A stretch of DNA of 64,000 nt from Luzula sylvatica (GCA_946800325.1 OX326958.1:12924992-12988991), one strand, 5' to 3'; counted from the stretch's first letter, positions 23,962 to 36,908 are shown. The notes: generated by a model from the sequence alone, not told the origin. A program made the numbers and translations.

Positions 23962-24263
23962 ATTAGTTAGTTAGTGAATTAGTTAGTTAGTTAGTTAGTT
24001 AGTTATTTAGTAGTTAGTTAGTTAGTTAGGTCATCAGTTAGTTATTTAGTTAGTTAGTTAGTTATCTAGTAGTTAGCTGGTTAGTTATTTATTTAGTTAG
24101 TTAGTTAGTTAGTGGGAAGGTAGTTTGTTAGTTACATAGTGGGTATGTACGAAGGTAGGTAGGTAGTTAGTTAGTTAGTTAATAGTTGTATGTAGGAAGA
24201 TAGTTATATAGTTAGTTTGTTAATTAGTTAATTAGTTAGTTAGTTAGTTACTTAGTTATTTAC

Positions 24264-24295
<32 letters not shown>

Positions 24296-25595
24296 AAAGG
24301 TAGTTAGTTTGGTAGTTAATAGGTATGTATGAAGGTAGTTAGTAAGTTAGTTAGTTAACTAGTTAGTTAGTTAGCTAGTTAGTTAATTAGTTAGTTAATT
24401 AGTTAGTTATTTAGTTATTTAGTTAGTTAGTTAGTTAACTAGTAGTTAGTTAGTTAATTAGTTAGTTAGTGGGTATGTACGAAGGTAGCTAGTTAGTTAG
24501 TTAAGTTGTTAGTTAATTAGTTAATTAGTTAGTTAGTTAGTTAGTTAATTATTTAGTTAATTCTTTAGTTAGTTAGTTCGTTAAATAGCTAGTAGTTATT
24601 TAGTTAGTTATTTATTTATTTAGTTAGTTACTTTGTGAGTGGGTATGTAGGAAGGTAGTTAGTAAGTAAGTTAGTTAGTTGGTTAGTTAATTAATATGTA
24701 TGTAGGAAGATAGTTAGTTAGTTATTTAGTTAGTTATTTAGTAGTTAGTTAGTAATTAGTTAGTTAGTTAGTTATTTATTCAGTTAGCTAGTAGTTAGTT
24801 AGTTAATAAGTTAGTTAGTTAGTTAGTTAGTGAATTAGTTAGTTAGTTAGTTAGTCAATATATACGTAAGAAGGTAGGTAGGTAGTTAGTTAGTTAATTA
24901 GCTAGTAATTAGTTAGTTTATTAGTTAGTTAGTTAGTATGTAGGAAGGTTGTTTGTTAGTTAGTTAGTTAGATAATTAGTTAATTACTTAGTTAGTTAAT
25001 CAGTTAGTTATTTAGTTAGTTACTTAGTTAGTTAGCTAGTATCTAGTTAGTTAGCGAGTTAGTTAATCAATATGTATGTATCAAGGTAGTTACTTAGTTA
25101 GTATGTTAGAAAGTTAATTAGTTAGTTAGTTAATTAGTTAGTAAGTTAATGAGTCAGTTAGTTAGTTAATTATCTAGTAGTCAGTTAGTTAGTTAGGTCA
25201 TCAGTCAGTTATTTAGTTAGTTAGTTTGTTATTTTTTTAGGTAGTAGTTAGCTGGTTAGTTATATATTTTGTTAGTTAGTTAGTTGGTGGGTATGTAGGA
25301 AGGTAGTTAGTTCGTTAGTTAGTTAATAGGTATTTAAGAAGATAGTTAGTTAGTAAATTAGTTAGTTATTTTGTCAGCTAGCTAGTAGTTAGTTAATTAG
25401 TTAATTAGTTAGTAGTTAGTTAGTTAGTTAGTTAGTTAACTATTTAGTTATTTAGTTAGTTAGTTTGTTAGTTATCTAGTAGTTAGTTAGCAAGTTAGTT
25501 ATTTAGTTAGTTAGATAGTAAGTTAGTTAGTGGGAAGGTAGTTTGTTAGTCAGTTAGTGAGTATGTAGGAAGGTAGGTAGGTCGGTAGTTAGTTA
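21238..25595 (+). repeat. TTAG satellite array, plus orientation, segment 2
   Basis: This is the continuation of segment 1 across the outer LTR element. Bases 21238 to about 23720 closely match about 38700-41150, and 21660-23580 also match 6420-8330, with the same order of punctuation blocks (for example AGTCGTTAGTTTGTTAGCAAG near 21678, and a doubled TTCTTTAGTTAA near 23370). No gene. Confidence 0.95.
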
Positions 25596-25930
25596 CCTAC
25601 TAATTAACAAACTACCTTCCTACAAACTCACCAACAAACAAACTAACTAAGTAACTAACTAATTAACTAGTATCTAACTAACGAACTAATTAACTAACTA
25701 ACGAACTAACTAATTGTCTTCCTACATACATATTAACTAGTATCTATCTCACTAACTAACTAACTGTCTTCATATATACGTATTAACTAACTAACTAACT
25801 AATTGACTAACCAAACAACTAACTACCATCCTACATACCGACTAACAAACTAATGACTAAATAACTAATTAACTAACTATCAAACTAACTTACGAACTAG
25901 CTAACTAAGTAACTGCCTTCTTACATGCAT

Positions 25931-25976
<46 letters not shown>

Positions 25977-26432
25977 AAATGAACTAACTACTGGATAAAT
26001 AACTAAATAACTAACTGACTTACTAACTAACTAACAAACTACTATATAACTAACTAAATAACTAACTAATTTACTATCTATCTATCTTCCTACGTACTTA
26101 TGAACTAACTCACTCACTAAATAACTAACTAGTTAACTAACTAAATAACTAACTAACTAACTAACTACTAGTCAACTAACTAAATAACTAACTAACAAAT
26201 AACTAACAAACTAAGTAACTAACTACTAGATATCTATCTAAATAGTTAACTAATTAACTAACTAACTATCTTCCTACATACTAACTAACTGACTAACTAA
26301 CTACATTCCTGCATACCCATACTAACTAGCTACCTAAATAAATTATTAGCTAACTACTACCTAACAAACTAACTACCTAACTGAATAACTGACTAGTTAA
26401 TTAACTAACTAACTAACTAACCAACTACCTGA

Positions 26433-26471
<39 letters not shown>

Positions 26472-26684
26472 TTAACTAACTACCTTCTTACATACATATT
26501 GACTAACTAACTAACCAACAAACTAATTAACTAACTAACTAACTAACTAACTTACCAACTAACTAACTAACTAACTAACTAACTACTAGCTAACTGAATA
26601 TATAACTAACTAACTAACTAACTACTAGATAAATAACTAAATGACTAACTAATGAACTAACTAACTATCTTCTTACATACATAT

Positions 26685-26720
<36 letters not shown>

Positions 26721-27557
26721 CAGCTTCCTACATACCCACTAACTAAGTAACTAAATAAATATATAAATAACACACGAAATCACTACTAGCTATATAACTA
26801 ACTAACTAACTAACTAACTAAATAACTAACTAATTAACTAACTAACTAACTAATTAACTAACGAAATAACAAATTAACTAACTAACTATCTACCTTCGTA
26901 CATACCCACTAACTAACTAACTTACTAACTAATTAATTAACTAACTAATTAATTAACTAATTAACTAACTAACCACTAGTTAACTAACTAACTAACTAAC
27001 AAACTAATTAGCTAACTAACTAACGAACTACTAGCTAACTAACTAACTAGTTAACTAACTAACTTACTAACTAACTACCTTCATACATACCTATCAACTA
27101 ACAAACTAACTACCTTTCAAACTAACTAACTAACAAATAACTAACAAACTAAGTTACTAACTACTAGATATCTATCTAAATAGTTAACTAATTAACTAAC
27201 TAACTATCTTCCTACATACTAACTAATTAACTAACTAACTAACTAACTAACTAACTACATTCCTGCATACCCATACTAACTAGCTACCTAAATAAATTAC
27301 TAGCTAACTACTAGCTAACAAACTAACAAACTAACTAAATAACTAACTAGTTAATTAACTAACTAGTTAATTAACTAACTAACTAACTGACCAACTACCT
27401 GATTACTAACTAACTAACTTACTAACTAAACTAACTATTTAACTAACTAACTAACTAACTACCTTCTTACATACATATTGACTAACTAACAAACTAACTA
27501 ACTTACCAATTAACTAACTAACTAACTAACTAACTAACTACTAGCTAACTGAATATA

Positions 27558-27591
<34 letters not shown>

Positions 27592-28272
27592 CTAGATAAA
27601 TAACTAAATAACTAACTAATTAACTAACTAACTATCTTTTACATACATATTAACTAACTAACTAACTAACTAAATAACTAACTAAATAACTAAATAAGTA
27701 ACTAACTAACAAATGAACTAATTAACAAACTAACTAAATAACAAAATAACTATCTTCCTAGATACCTATTAACTAACTAACTAACGAACTAACTACCTTC
27801 CTACATACCCACTAACTAACAAACTACCTACCTACCTTCCCACTAACTAACTAACTAACTATCTAACTTACTAAATTACTAACTAGCTTACTAATTTACT
27901 ACTAGATAACTAACAAACTAACTACCTAAATAACTAACTAGTTCACTACCTAAATAACTAACTAACTAACTACGAGATAACTAACTAACTAACTAACTAA
28001 ATAACTAACTAACTAACTAACTACTAATTAGCTGACAAAATATCTAACTAACTAATAACTAGATAACTAACTTAAAAACTAACTAATTTACTAACTAACT
28101 ATCTTCTTAAATCCATATTAACTAACTACCTACCTACCTACCTACCTTCCTACATACCCACTAACTAACTAACTAACCAAATAAATAACTAACCAGCTAA
28201 CTACAAGCTAACTAACTCACTAACTAACTAACTAACTAACTAACTAATGACCTAACTAACTAACTAACTAAC
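25596..28272 (-). repeat. CTAA (inverted TTAG) satellite array, segment 3
   Basis: The plus strand changes abruptly to CTAA units with punctuation that is the reverse complement of the previous segments (CTACCTTCCTACATACCCAC). G becomes rare. A phrase set near 26222 (AGATATCTATCTAAATAG, ACATTCCTGCATACCC) recurs about 0.94 kb later near 27165, so the inverted segment has its own higher-order repeat. No gene. Confidence 0.95.
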
Positions 28273-29595
28273 TGATAACGGGTAAATCGATCACGCAATC
28301 AAGCGTAGATATCGTTGAGTTGAAATACCACAAATCAAACAATGAAGTAAAGCATCAAGTGGATCACACAAAATTGTATAGAGAGAGTATGTGAGGATCG
28401 TCCACAGGGAGGAAGTGTCAATTAATCGAAGAGAATTTACGAAAATTTGATTGAAAACAAATGAGATTGAGCAAAATTCGGCTCGGTACAGTTCAACCGC
28501 TATAACGTTTGGAGTATCGGTATAACGGTTGTAGCCGTGTGTTGAGATATTATAAGGGAACAAGTTGGGGCGTTATGAGAATTCAAGAAAATAAAGACTT
28601 AGCAAGAATCATGAGAGTTTAAAAAGAAAATTGACAAGAAACAATCTTTAACCCAATCAATCCACATTTATTAATCCACACAATGATTTATTAAAAGGAA
28701 CTACTGAATTCAAACAAAAAGAGATAGAAACAACCTAATCAAGACTCGAAACGCTTGATACCTTGAATCTGAAGTTTCCCTGGCGAAGTGCAAGAAACGC
28801 TCCCGTCAAATCGCCTCTTCCTCTTGTGCTAGATCCTCTCGAATTGCAAGAAACGCTCCTCAACAAATCGATTGATCGGTGTCGCGTCGAAGTTGGATCA
28901 CAAACGCTGCTACTCCAAGATCTTCACGTCGTGGAACTCGAGTCGGAAACGCTCCGAACCTCAAGATCCAATCTTTAGCTTTGATAGAATCTTGTTTGTG
29001 CCTTGGTGGAGTTTGCGGTGGAGAGAAGGTGGAAAAAGGGATGGAACCAGTCGTGGTTTTTCCCTTGGCCTTAGGGTCTTATTTATAGGCTTGATGCTCC
29101 TCTTAATTGGCAAGGTTAATTATGGATGTTTTAGGGCAGCAACAAATCCACCAAAGAAGGCAATCAATAAATCATTGAGAGGGCAACAAATCATTCCTTA
29201 AGAAGGAAACGATTCAATTCTAAAGAAGGCAACAATTCAGCTTGTTGAGGCTGCCTATGGACTGAGAGCTGGGCTGTGGGCTGTAGATTTCGCCACTGTG
29301 GCCAGTGCAGGGGCTGGCAGATTTTCTTCTTTTGTTTTTGCCTTTCCTGCCTCGATCCTTTATCGAATGTATCGGTATGATATATCGTTTTGACTGTCTT
29401 CGGTGTTCCGGAGGCAATGGTGCTGGCCAAATTCCCATATTAGTCCTCTATCTCCTGAAAATGGGCAAAGAACACATTAGTGTAGAAATATGCTTGTTGT
29501 TTGAAATATGTGTTATAATAGCCAAGATTAAGACTTCAGAAGGGCTAAATTCCCTAGATTTGATTCTAAAAACATGCTCTAATTGCCTCACATCA
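28273..29595 (-). repeat. LTR related to the solo LTR at 34872-36391
   Basis: On the minus strand it starts TGATGTGAGG and ends CCCGTTATCA, the same termini as the solo LTR. Shared internal phrases include TATATCATACCGATACATTCG, cut here to its first 20 bases, and TTCCACAGGGAG near the end. Overall similarity is moderate with many gaps, so this is an older or separate subfamily copy (1323 against 1520 bp). Minus-strand TATAAATA (29080-29087) is the likely core promoter. Downstream, five AGCGTTT motifs (plus-strand AAACGCT at 28749, 28795, 28851, 28902, 28947) are spaced 45-56 bp. Confidence 0.85.
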
Positions 29596-29610
29596 AATAC
29601 CCCCACACTT
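29596..29610 (-). other. Polypurine tract of the left composite part
   Basis: Minus-strand AAGTGTGGGGGTATT abuts the TGATGTGAGG LTR start, which shows that this LTR is a 3' LTR and that sequence to the right is its upstream internal region. Confidence 0.75.
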
Positions 29611-30305
29611 AACCCTTGATCGTCCTCGATCAATTGGAGATTTATCGTTTATTAATCAAATTGAGGTGTAATTGCAGAAGATTCTATTTGTCTTTGTATT
29701 CACCGTATCCAAACGCATTCCAGGAACATATTGAATTGCTGTCGTTCATCTAGTTGCTAGTATTCAAGAAAAGATATTGGTCAAATCATTAATTCTTAAT
29801 TCAATAAAGTCGCAATTTTCAATAGAGTTTAATTTGAGCAACCAATTTTTCCATCTTGCTCGAATGAATTTAAATGTAAGTTCTACCCTTTAAACCCGTT
29901 TGGTACAATGGTACAAGGTTCCTATCCGTTTTCAATCAATTTCCCCACCCACTCCTTATTTTCTTTGGAGTCTTTAACACGAGCGTCTTGCCACTACGGC
30001 GCGACAAGATTACATCTCGGTATTTTCTTTTTTCCTCCCTTTTTTTTTTTTTTTTTTTTTCGGATCGTACTTGTGGAAGGAAGTGTCGCGGCACCGAAGT
30101 GCAACGATTTCACTAACCCGCCTTTTTTTTTTCAAGATCCAAGAAGAAAGCGGGTACTATTTGATAAGGAAAATTGGGTGTCACGCGAGACGCTTGTCTT
30201 GACTTAGCAGATTTGTGATATGTGTGTGTATGTGTGTCGAATTCGGGGTCGTGTCGACCCGTTTCGTATGTCATATGTGTATGTGTGAGTTGTGATTATG
30301 TGAAT

Positions 30306-30713
30306 TGCGTGGCATCCAGATTTCGATTTGATGGACAAATAATAAAGATATTTTAGTAAATATTCTAAACTAGTTTTTAAACGGCACTCACTTAGTCACT
30401 TCCGTGACTAATCATTTCGATTTACATATTTTTAGTTCAGGTATCGAAGGTCTAATATCGGGAGTTGTGGGTCCCTCGAGAGTAAGAAAGCCGACGATAT
30501 CGAGTTTCGTCTATATATATTTTATGTTTCCGCAATAGTTTTGTATTATTATTTTAATTCCGTAATATATGTATATGTATGTGTTGTCGTTGTTTTCGAA
30601 TCAGTTTTATATCTTGTTTTGTGATGTTTTCATATAAGAGCCTGTGGTATACGAGTTGTATACTGGCAGGTTACCGCACCCTTTTCCATATTTTATATTT
30701 TTGGGGTGTGACA
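30306..30713 (-). repeat. LTR fragment of a second Ty3/gypsy family (Tekay-like start)
   Basis: The minus strand begins TGTCACACCCC exactly at the satellite border (30713) and reads on with GGGTGCGGTAACCTGCCAGT, features I associate with Tekay/Del-type plant LTRs. The inner limit is not visible; 30306 is an estimate. The stretch between about 29611 and 30300 is non-coding internal retroelement sequence with poly-T runs and a TG-rich patch near 30210-30290. Confidence 0.5.
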
Positions 30714-31504
30714 TAGCTAGCTGACCAAATAACTAACTAACTAACTACTACATAAGTAACATAATAACTAACTAATTTACTAACTAACTATCTTCTTAAA
30801 AACCTATTAACGAACTAACTAACTACCTACCTTCCAACATACCCACCAACCAACTAACTAACTAAATAAATAAATAGCTAACCAGCTAACTACTAGCTAA
30901 CTACTAACTAACAAACTAACTAATTGATGACCTAACTAACTACCTAGCTACTAGATAACTAACTAACTAACTGACTAACTAACTAATTAACTAACTAATT
31001 AACTAACTATCTAACTAACTAACTAACTAACTAACTACCTTGATACATACATATTGATTAACTAACTAACTCACTAACATAATAACTAACTAACTAACTA
31101 CTAGATAACTAACTAACTACCTACCTTCCTACATACCCACCAACTAACTAACTAACTAAATAAATAAATAGCTAACCATCTAACTACTAGCTAACTACTA
31201 ACTAACTAACTAACTAAATAACTAATTGATGACCTAACTAACTAACTAACTACTAGATAACTAACTAACTAACTGACTAATTAACTAACTAACTAATTAA
31301 CTAACTAACTAATTAACTAACTATCTAACTAACTAACTAACTACCTTGATACATACGTATTGATTAACTAACTCACTAACTAACTAACTCACTAACTAAC
31401 TAACTACTAGCTAACTAACTAAGTATCTAACTAAATAACTAACTTACTAATCAGCTAATTATCGAACTAACTAACTAACTAACTAACTAACAACCTTCTT
31501 ACAT

Positions 31505-31549
<45 letters not shown>

Positions 31550-32741
31550 AAGCTAATTAACTAACTAACTAACTAACTAACTTACTAACTAACTAATTAA
31601 CTAACTAGCTACCTTCGTACACACCCACTAACTCACTAACTTACTAACTAACTAATTAACTAACTAATTAATTGACTAATTATCTAACTAACTACTATTT
31701 AAATAACTAACCAACTAACTAACTAAATAACTAACTAACTAATTAACTGACAAACTAGCAAACAAGTTAACTAACTTACTAACTGACTACCTTCATACAT
31801 ACCTATTAACTAACTTACTAACTAACTAACTAACTAAAATTATTAACTAATCAACAAACTAACTAAATAACTATCTTCCTACATACCTATTAACTAACTA
31901 ACTAACTAACTAACTACCTACCTACCTTCCTACATACCCACTAACTAACTAACTAACTACCTTACCGCTAACTAACTAACTATCTATCTAACTAAATAAC
32001 TAACTAGCTAACTAACTAACTACTAGATAACTAACAAACAAACGAACTAAATTAATAACTAGTTAACTAACTAAATAACTAACTAACTAACTACTATATA
32101 ACAAACTAACCAAATTACTAAATAAATAACTAACTAACTACTAGCTAGCTGACTAAATAACTAACTAACTAATTAATAGATAACTAACATAATAACTAAC
32201 TAATTTACTAACTAACTATCTTCTTAAATACCTATTACCTAAATCACTAACTAACTAAGTACATTCCCATATACCCACCAACTAACTAACTAACTAAATA
32301 TATCAATAACTAACCAGCTAACTACTAGCTAACTAACTAACTAACTAACTAACTAAATAACTAACTGATGACCTATCTAACTAACTAACTACTAGATAAC
32401 AAAATAACTAACTGACTAACTAACTAACTAACTAATTAACTAACTAACTAATTAACTAACAATCTAACTAACTTACTAAGTACTTTGATACATACATATT
32501 GATTAACAAACTAACTCACTAACTAACTACTAGCTAACTAACTAAGTAACTAACTAAATAACTAACTGATTAACTAACTAACTAACTAACTAACTAATTA
32601 ACTAACTATCGAACTAACTAACTAACTATCTTCTTACAAACAAACAAACAAACTAACTAACAACTAGCTAATTAACTAACTAACTAACTAACTAACTACC
32701 TTCTTACATACATATAGACTAACTAACTAACTAACTAACTT

Positions 32742-32773
<32 letters not shown>

Positions 32774-33088
32774 CTAGCTAATTAACTAACTAACTAACTA
32801 ACAAACTAAATAGCTAACTGATGACCTAACTAACTAACTAACTAACTACTAGATAACTAACTAACTAACTGACTAACTAACTAACTAACTAATTAACTAA
32901 CTAACTAATTAACTAACTTTCTAACTAACTAACTACCTATATACATACATATTGATTAACTAACTCACTCACTAACTACCTAACTACTAGCTAACTAACT
33001 AACTAACTAACTAAATAACTGAATGATTAACTAACCAACTAATTAACTATCTATTTATCTAACTCACTAAATAACAACCTTCTTACAT

Positions 33089-33120
<32 letters not shown>

Positions 33121-33353
33121 GTAGCTAATTAACTAACTAACTAACCACATTCTTACATACATATTGACTAACTAACTAACTAATTAACCAATTAACTAAC
33201 TAACTAACTAACTAATTTACTAACTAACTAACTAACTAACTAACGACTAGCTAACTCAATAAATAACTAACTAACTAACTAACTAACTAACTACTAGATA
33301 ACAAACTAAATAACTAACTAATTAACTAACTAACTATATTCCTACATACATAT

Positions 33354-33390
<37 letters not shown>

Positions 33391-34803
33391 TACTAACTAC
33401 CTTCCTACATACCCACTGACTATCTAACTAACTAACTAACTACCTTGATACATACATATTGATTAACTAACTCACTCACTAACTACCTAACTACTAGCTA
33501 ACTAACTAACTAACTAACTAAATAACTGAATGATTAACTAACCAACTAATTAACTATCTATCTATCTAACTCACTAACTAACAACCTTCTTACATACTAA
33601 TTAACTAACTAACTAACTAACTACTAGCTAATTAACTAACTAACTAACCACATTCTTACATACATATTGACTAACTAACTAACTAATTAACCAATTAACT
33701 AACTAACTAACTAACTAAATTACTAACTAACTAACTAACGACTAGCTAACTAAATAAATAACTAACTAACTAACTAACTAACTAACTACTAGATAACAAA
33801 CTAAATAACTAACTAATTAACTAACTAACTATATTCCTACATACATATTAGCTAACTAACTAGCTAACTAACTAACTAACTAACTAACTTACTAACTACC
33901 TTCCTACATACCCACTGACTATCTAACTAACTAACTAACTACCTTGATACATACATATTGATTAACTAACTCACTCACTAATTAACTACTAGCTAACTAA
34001 CTAAGTAACTAACTAAATAACTAACTCATTAACAAACTAACTAACTAATGAACTAATTATCTAACTAACTAAATAACTAACAACCTTCTTACATACTAAA
34101 TAACTAACTAACTAACTAACTAACTACTAGCTAATTAACTAACTAACTAACTAACTAACTACCTACCTTCTAACATACATATTGACTAACTAAATAACTA
34201 ACTATTTAACTAACTAACAAACTAACTAACTAACTAATTAACTAACTAACTAACTAACTAACTACTAGCTACCTGAATAAATAACTAACTAACTAACTAA
34301 CTACTAGATAACTAACTAAATAACTAACTAATTAACTAACCTAACTATCTTCCTACATACATATTAACTAACTAACTAACTAACTAACTTACTAACTACC
34401 TTCCAACATACCCACTTACTAAGTACCTAATTAAATAACTAAATAACTACTAGTTATTTAACTAACTAACTAAGTAACTTACTAAATAAATAACTAACTA
34501 ATTAACTAACTAACTAACTATCTAAATAACTAACTAACTAACAAATTAACTACCTAGCTAACTACCTTCGTACATACCCACTAACTAACTAACTTACTAA
34601 CTAACTAATTAACTAACTAACTACTAGTTAACTAACTAACTACTAGTTAACTAACTAACTAAGTAACTAACTAACCAACTAAATAACTAACTAATTAACT
34701 AACTAACTTACAAATTACTAGCTAACTAACTAACTAGTTAACTATCAACTTACTAACTAACTACCTTCATACATACCAAAGAACTAACTAACTATCTAAC
34801 TAA
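30714..34803 (-). repeat. CTAA satellite array, segment 4
   Basis: Same CTAA orientation as segment 3, with recurrent phrases GATGACCTAAC, AACCAGCTAACTACTAGC and CTTGATACATACATATTGATT. A block of about 500 bp is tandemly duplicated (near 32930-33420 and 33420-33920, marked by GAATGATTAACTAACC at 33021 and 33528), with a third partial copy starting near 33912. No gene. Confidence 0.95.
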
Positions 34804-34871
34804 GTATGAAGGCAGTTAGTTAGTTTGTTAGTTAGTTAGTTAGTTAATATGTATCTATGAAGGTAGTTAGT
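34804..34871 (+). repeat. TTAG satellite stub before the solo LTR
   Basis: A short return to TTAG orientation beginning GTATGAAGGCAGTTAG. It ends with TTAGT (34867-34871), which is repeated after the solo LTR. Confidence 0.9.
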
Positions 34872-36391
34872 TGATGTGAGGGAAATAGAGCACGATTTAA
34901 GAATCTTATTTAGGGATTTTAGCCCTTGTGGAACTATATTCTATGCTTTTATAATACATATTTCAAACATCATGAATATTTCTACACTAATGTGTTCTTT
35001 CGCCATTTTCAGGAAATAGAGGGCTAACTTGCAAATTTGGTCAGCACCAGTACCTCCGGAACACCGAAGACAGTCAAAACGATATATCATACCGATACAT
35101 TCGTTAAACGATCAAGGCGGGAAAGGTAAAAACAAAAGAAGCATATCACCAAAGCGTTGCAACGCAGACCCTTACCGGTGCAGCGCACAGGGGCAACAAT
35201 CCACAGACCCAGCACTGGCCACAATGGCGAAATTCACAGCCCAACCACAGCCCGCAGCCCACAGCTCACAGCCCCACAGGAAACGAAGATTATTTGCCTT
35301 CTTTAGAGCTGATTTGTTGCCTTTTTAGTTGATTTGTTGCTGATTTGTTGCTGATTTGTTGCCTTCACAGCCCCACAGGGGCAACAATCTCTGCCCAAAA
35401 CCTTCCATTTCTCCCTCAACCAATCAGAAGACACCATCAAACCTATAAATTGGACCCCTTGGTCAGGACCAAATCATCATAATTTCGACTCTCTCTCTCT
35501 CTACAAACTCATCCAGAAATTCAAGAATACAACCGAAAAGAATAAATCTTCAAGAGCCGTTCTTTGGGTGGAGGCGTTCTCAACTCTAGGAGTGCAACGT
35601 GAAGATTTGGAGGAAGCCGTGCTTGCTCCACCTCGACACGAACTAGATCTATCATATTGCGGAAGGCGTTCTTCGGCAATTCGGGAGGATCGACGTAGAA
35701 GAAGACGGAAATTCGAGCTAGCGTTTAGCCGGGTTCACGGGGCATCATCGACAACGAGTTCTAGGCGTTCTAGGACTTGCATAGGTGTTACCCTTCTTTT
35801 ACCTTAATTCTTTTGGTTGTGTTTGTTTTGAATATTTCTTGCGTTGATTAATAAACTCGAGAATTTTAGTAGTTAATTCGATTTTCTTATTTAGATTACT
35901 GCCTTGATTGCCCTTGAATCTTGTTTTTAAAACTGTCACTTAAATTACTTTTTGAATATTTTTAAATTACTTGAATCTAGTTTCGGGAACTTTTTGAATC
36001 GTTGAATTTCATGAAATATTTGAATTGATATGAATTTTTGAAAACTGTCACTTAAACTGAAAACCTGCTGTTTCCAGAGACTGTTTTTCAGAGAACTGAT
36101 TGTAATTCGTTAATAACTTTTTATTCCATTGTCCAAATTGTTTGAAATTTTAGGATAAGTTTTATAATATTCATACCTCTCTCTAGACAAATTTTCAATA
36201 ATTTTGGAAACTTCGAAATAATTGTTTTAAAGATCTGAAGTTTAATCATATTTTGACGCAAATAGCTCCCTGTGGAACGAATCCTTACATACTTAGTCTA
36301 TACAATCTTTAGTATTCACATGTTTCTTGTTTGATTTACGGTGTTTTTATTCAACGATATAACATAAGTGTTAGCCAAAAACCCGTTATCA
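34872..36391 (+). mobile_element. Solo LTR, 1520 bp
   Basis: TG...CA bounded sequence (TGATGTGAGG to CCCGTTATCA) flanked by TTAGT on both sides (34867-34871, 36392-36396). The flank is consistent with a 5-bp target duplication but weak evidence in a TTAG array. There is no internal region or second LTR, so it is best read as the product of recombination between two LTRs. It is homologous, in opposite orientation, to 28273-29595. It holds a CCAAT box (35420-35424), TATAAAT (35444-35450), a CT-microsatellite leader near 35491, and GCGTTCT-like motifs spaced about 42-55 bp (35574, 35616, 35666, 35721, 35765). The 79-residue frame at 35568-35807 crosses these repeats and is not taken as a gene. 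Confidence 0.85.
35444..35450 (+). promoter_or_regulatory. TATA box of the solo LTR
   Basis: TATAAAT lies 20 bases downstream of a CCAAT motif and about 40 bases upstream of a CTCTCT tract, a standard plant LTR promoter layout. The related LTR has TATAAATA at the matching place on the minus strand (29080-29087). Confidence 0.6.
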
Positions 36392-36873
36392 TTAGTTAGT
36401 AAGTTAGTTAGTTAACTAGTTAGTTAGTTAGTTAGTAGTTAGTTAGTTATTTAGTTAATTAGTTAGTTATTTACTTAGTTAGTTAGTTAGTTAGTTAATT
36501 GAGTAGTAGTTAGTTAGTTAATTAGTTAATTAATTAGTTAGCTAATTAGTTAGTTAGTTAGTTAATTGAGTAGTAGTTAGTTAGTTAATTAGTTAATTAA
36601 TTAGTTAGCTAATTAGTTAGTTAGTAAGTTAGTTAGTTAGTGCGTATGTACGAAGGTAGCTAGTTAGTTAGTTAATTTATTAGTTAGTTAGTTAATTAGT
36701 TAGTTAGTTAGTTAATTAGTTAGTTAATTTGTTCGTTAGTTAGTCAATTAGTTAATTAGTTAGTTATTTATTTAGTTCGTTCGTTAGTTAAATATATAGT
36801 ACATATTTAGTTAGTTATTTATTTATTTAGTTAGTTACTTAGTTAGTGGGTATGTAGGAAGGTAGTTAGTAAG

Positions 36874-36908
<35 letters not shown>

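Larger units (their letters stand above)
28273..30713 (-). mobile_element. Composite LTR-retrotransposon insertion, minus strand
   Basis: The left part is an LTR (28273-29595) whose inner edge is followed by a minus-strand polypurine tract (AAGTGTGGGGGTATT, 29596-29610) and non-coding internal sequence with poly-T near 30040. The right end, read on the minus strand, begins TGTCACACCCC, the typical LTR start of a different Ty3/gypsy group (Tekay-like, from memory). So the outer borders come from two families. No matching target duplication is seen (CTAAC before, TAGCT after). The satellite phase also steps back across the insertion. No gag-pol domain is visible. Confidence 0.75.

Noticed and set aside
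21238..25595. CRISPR-like array from regular repeats
   Set aside because: The repeats are a degenerate tetranucleotide without unique spacers, in a plant-type genome. No cas gene.
35568..35807. 79-residue Arg-rich frame in the solo LTR
   Set aside because: Its Arg/Ser-rich look comes from the ~50-bp leader repeats and is not kept as a frame in the related LTR.
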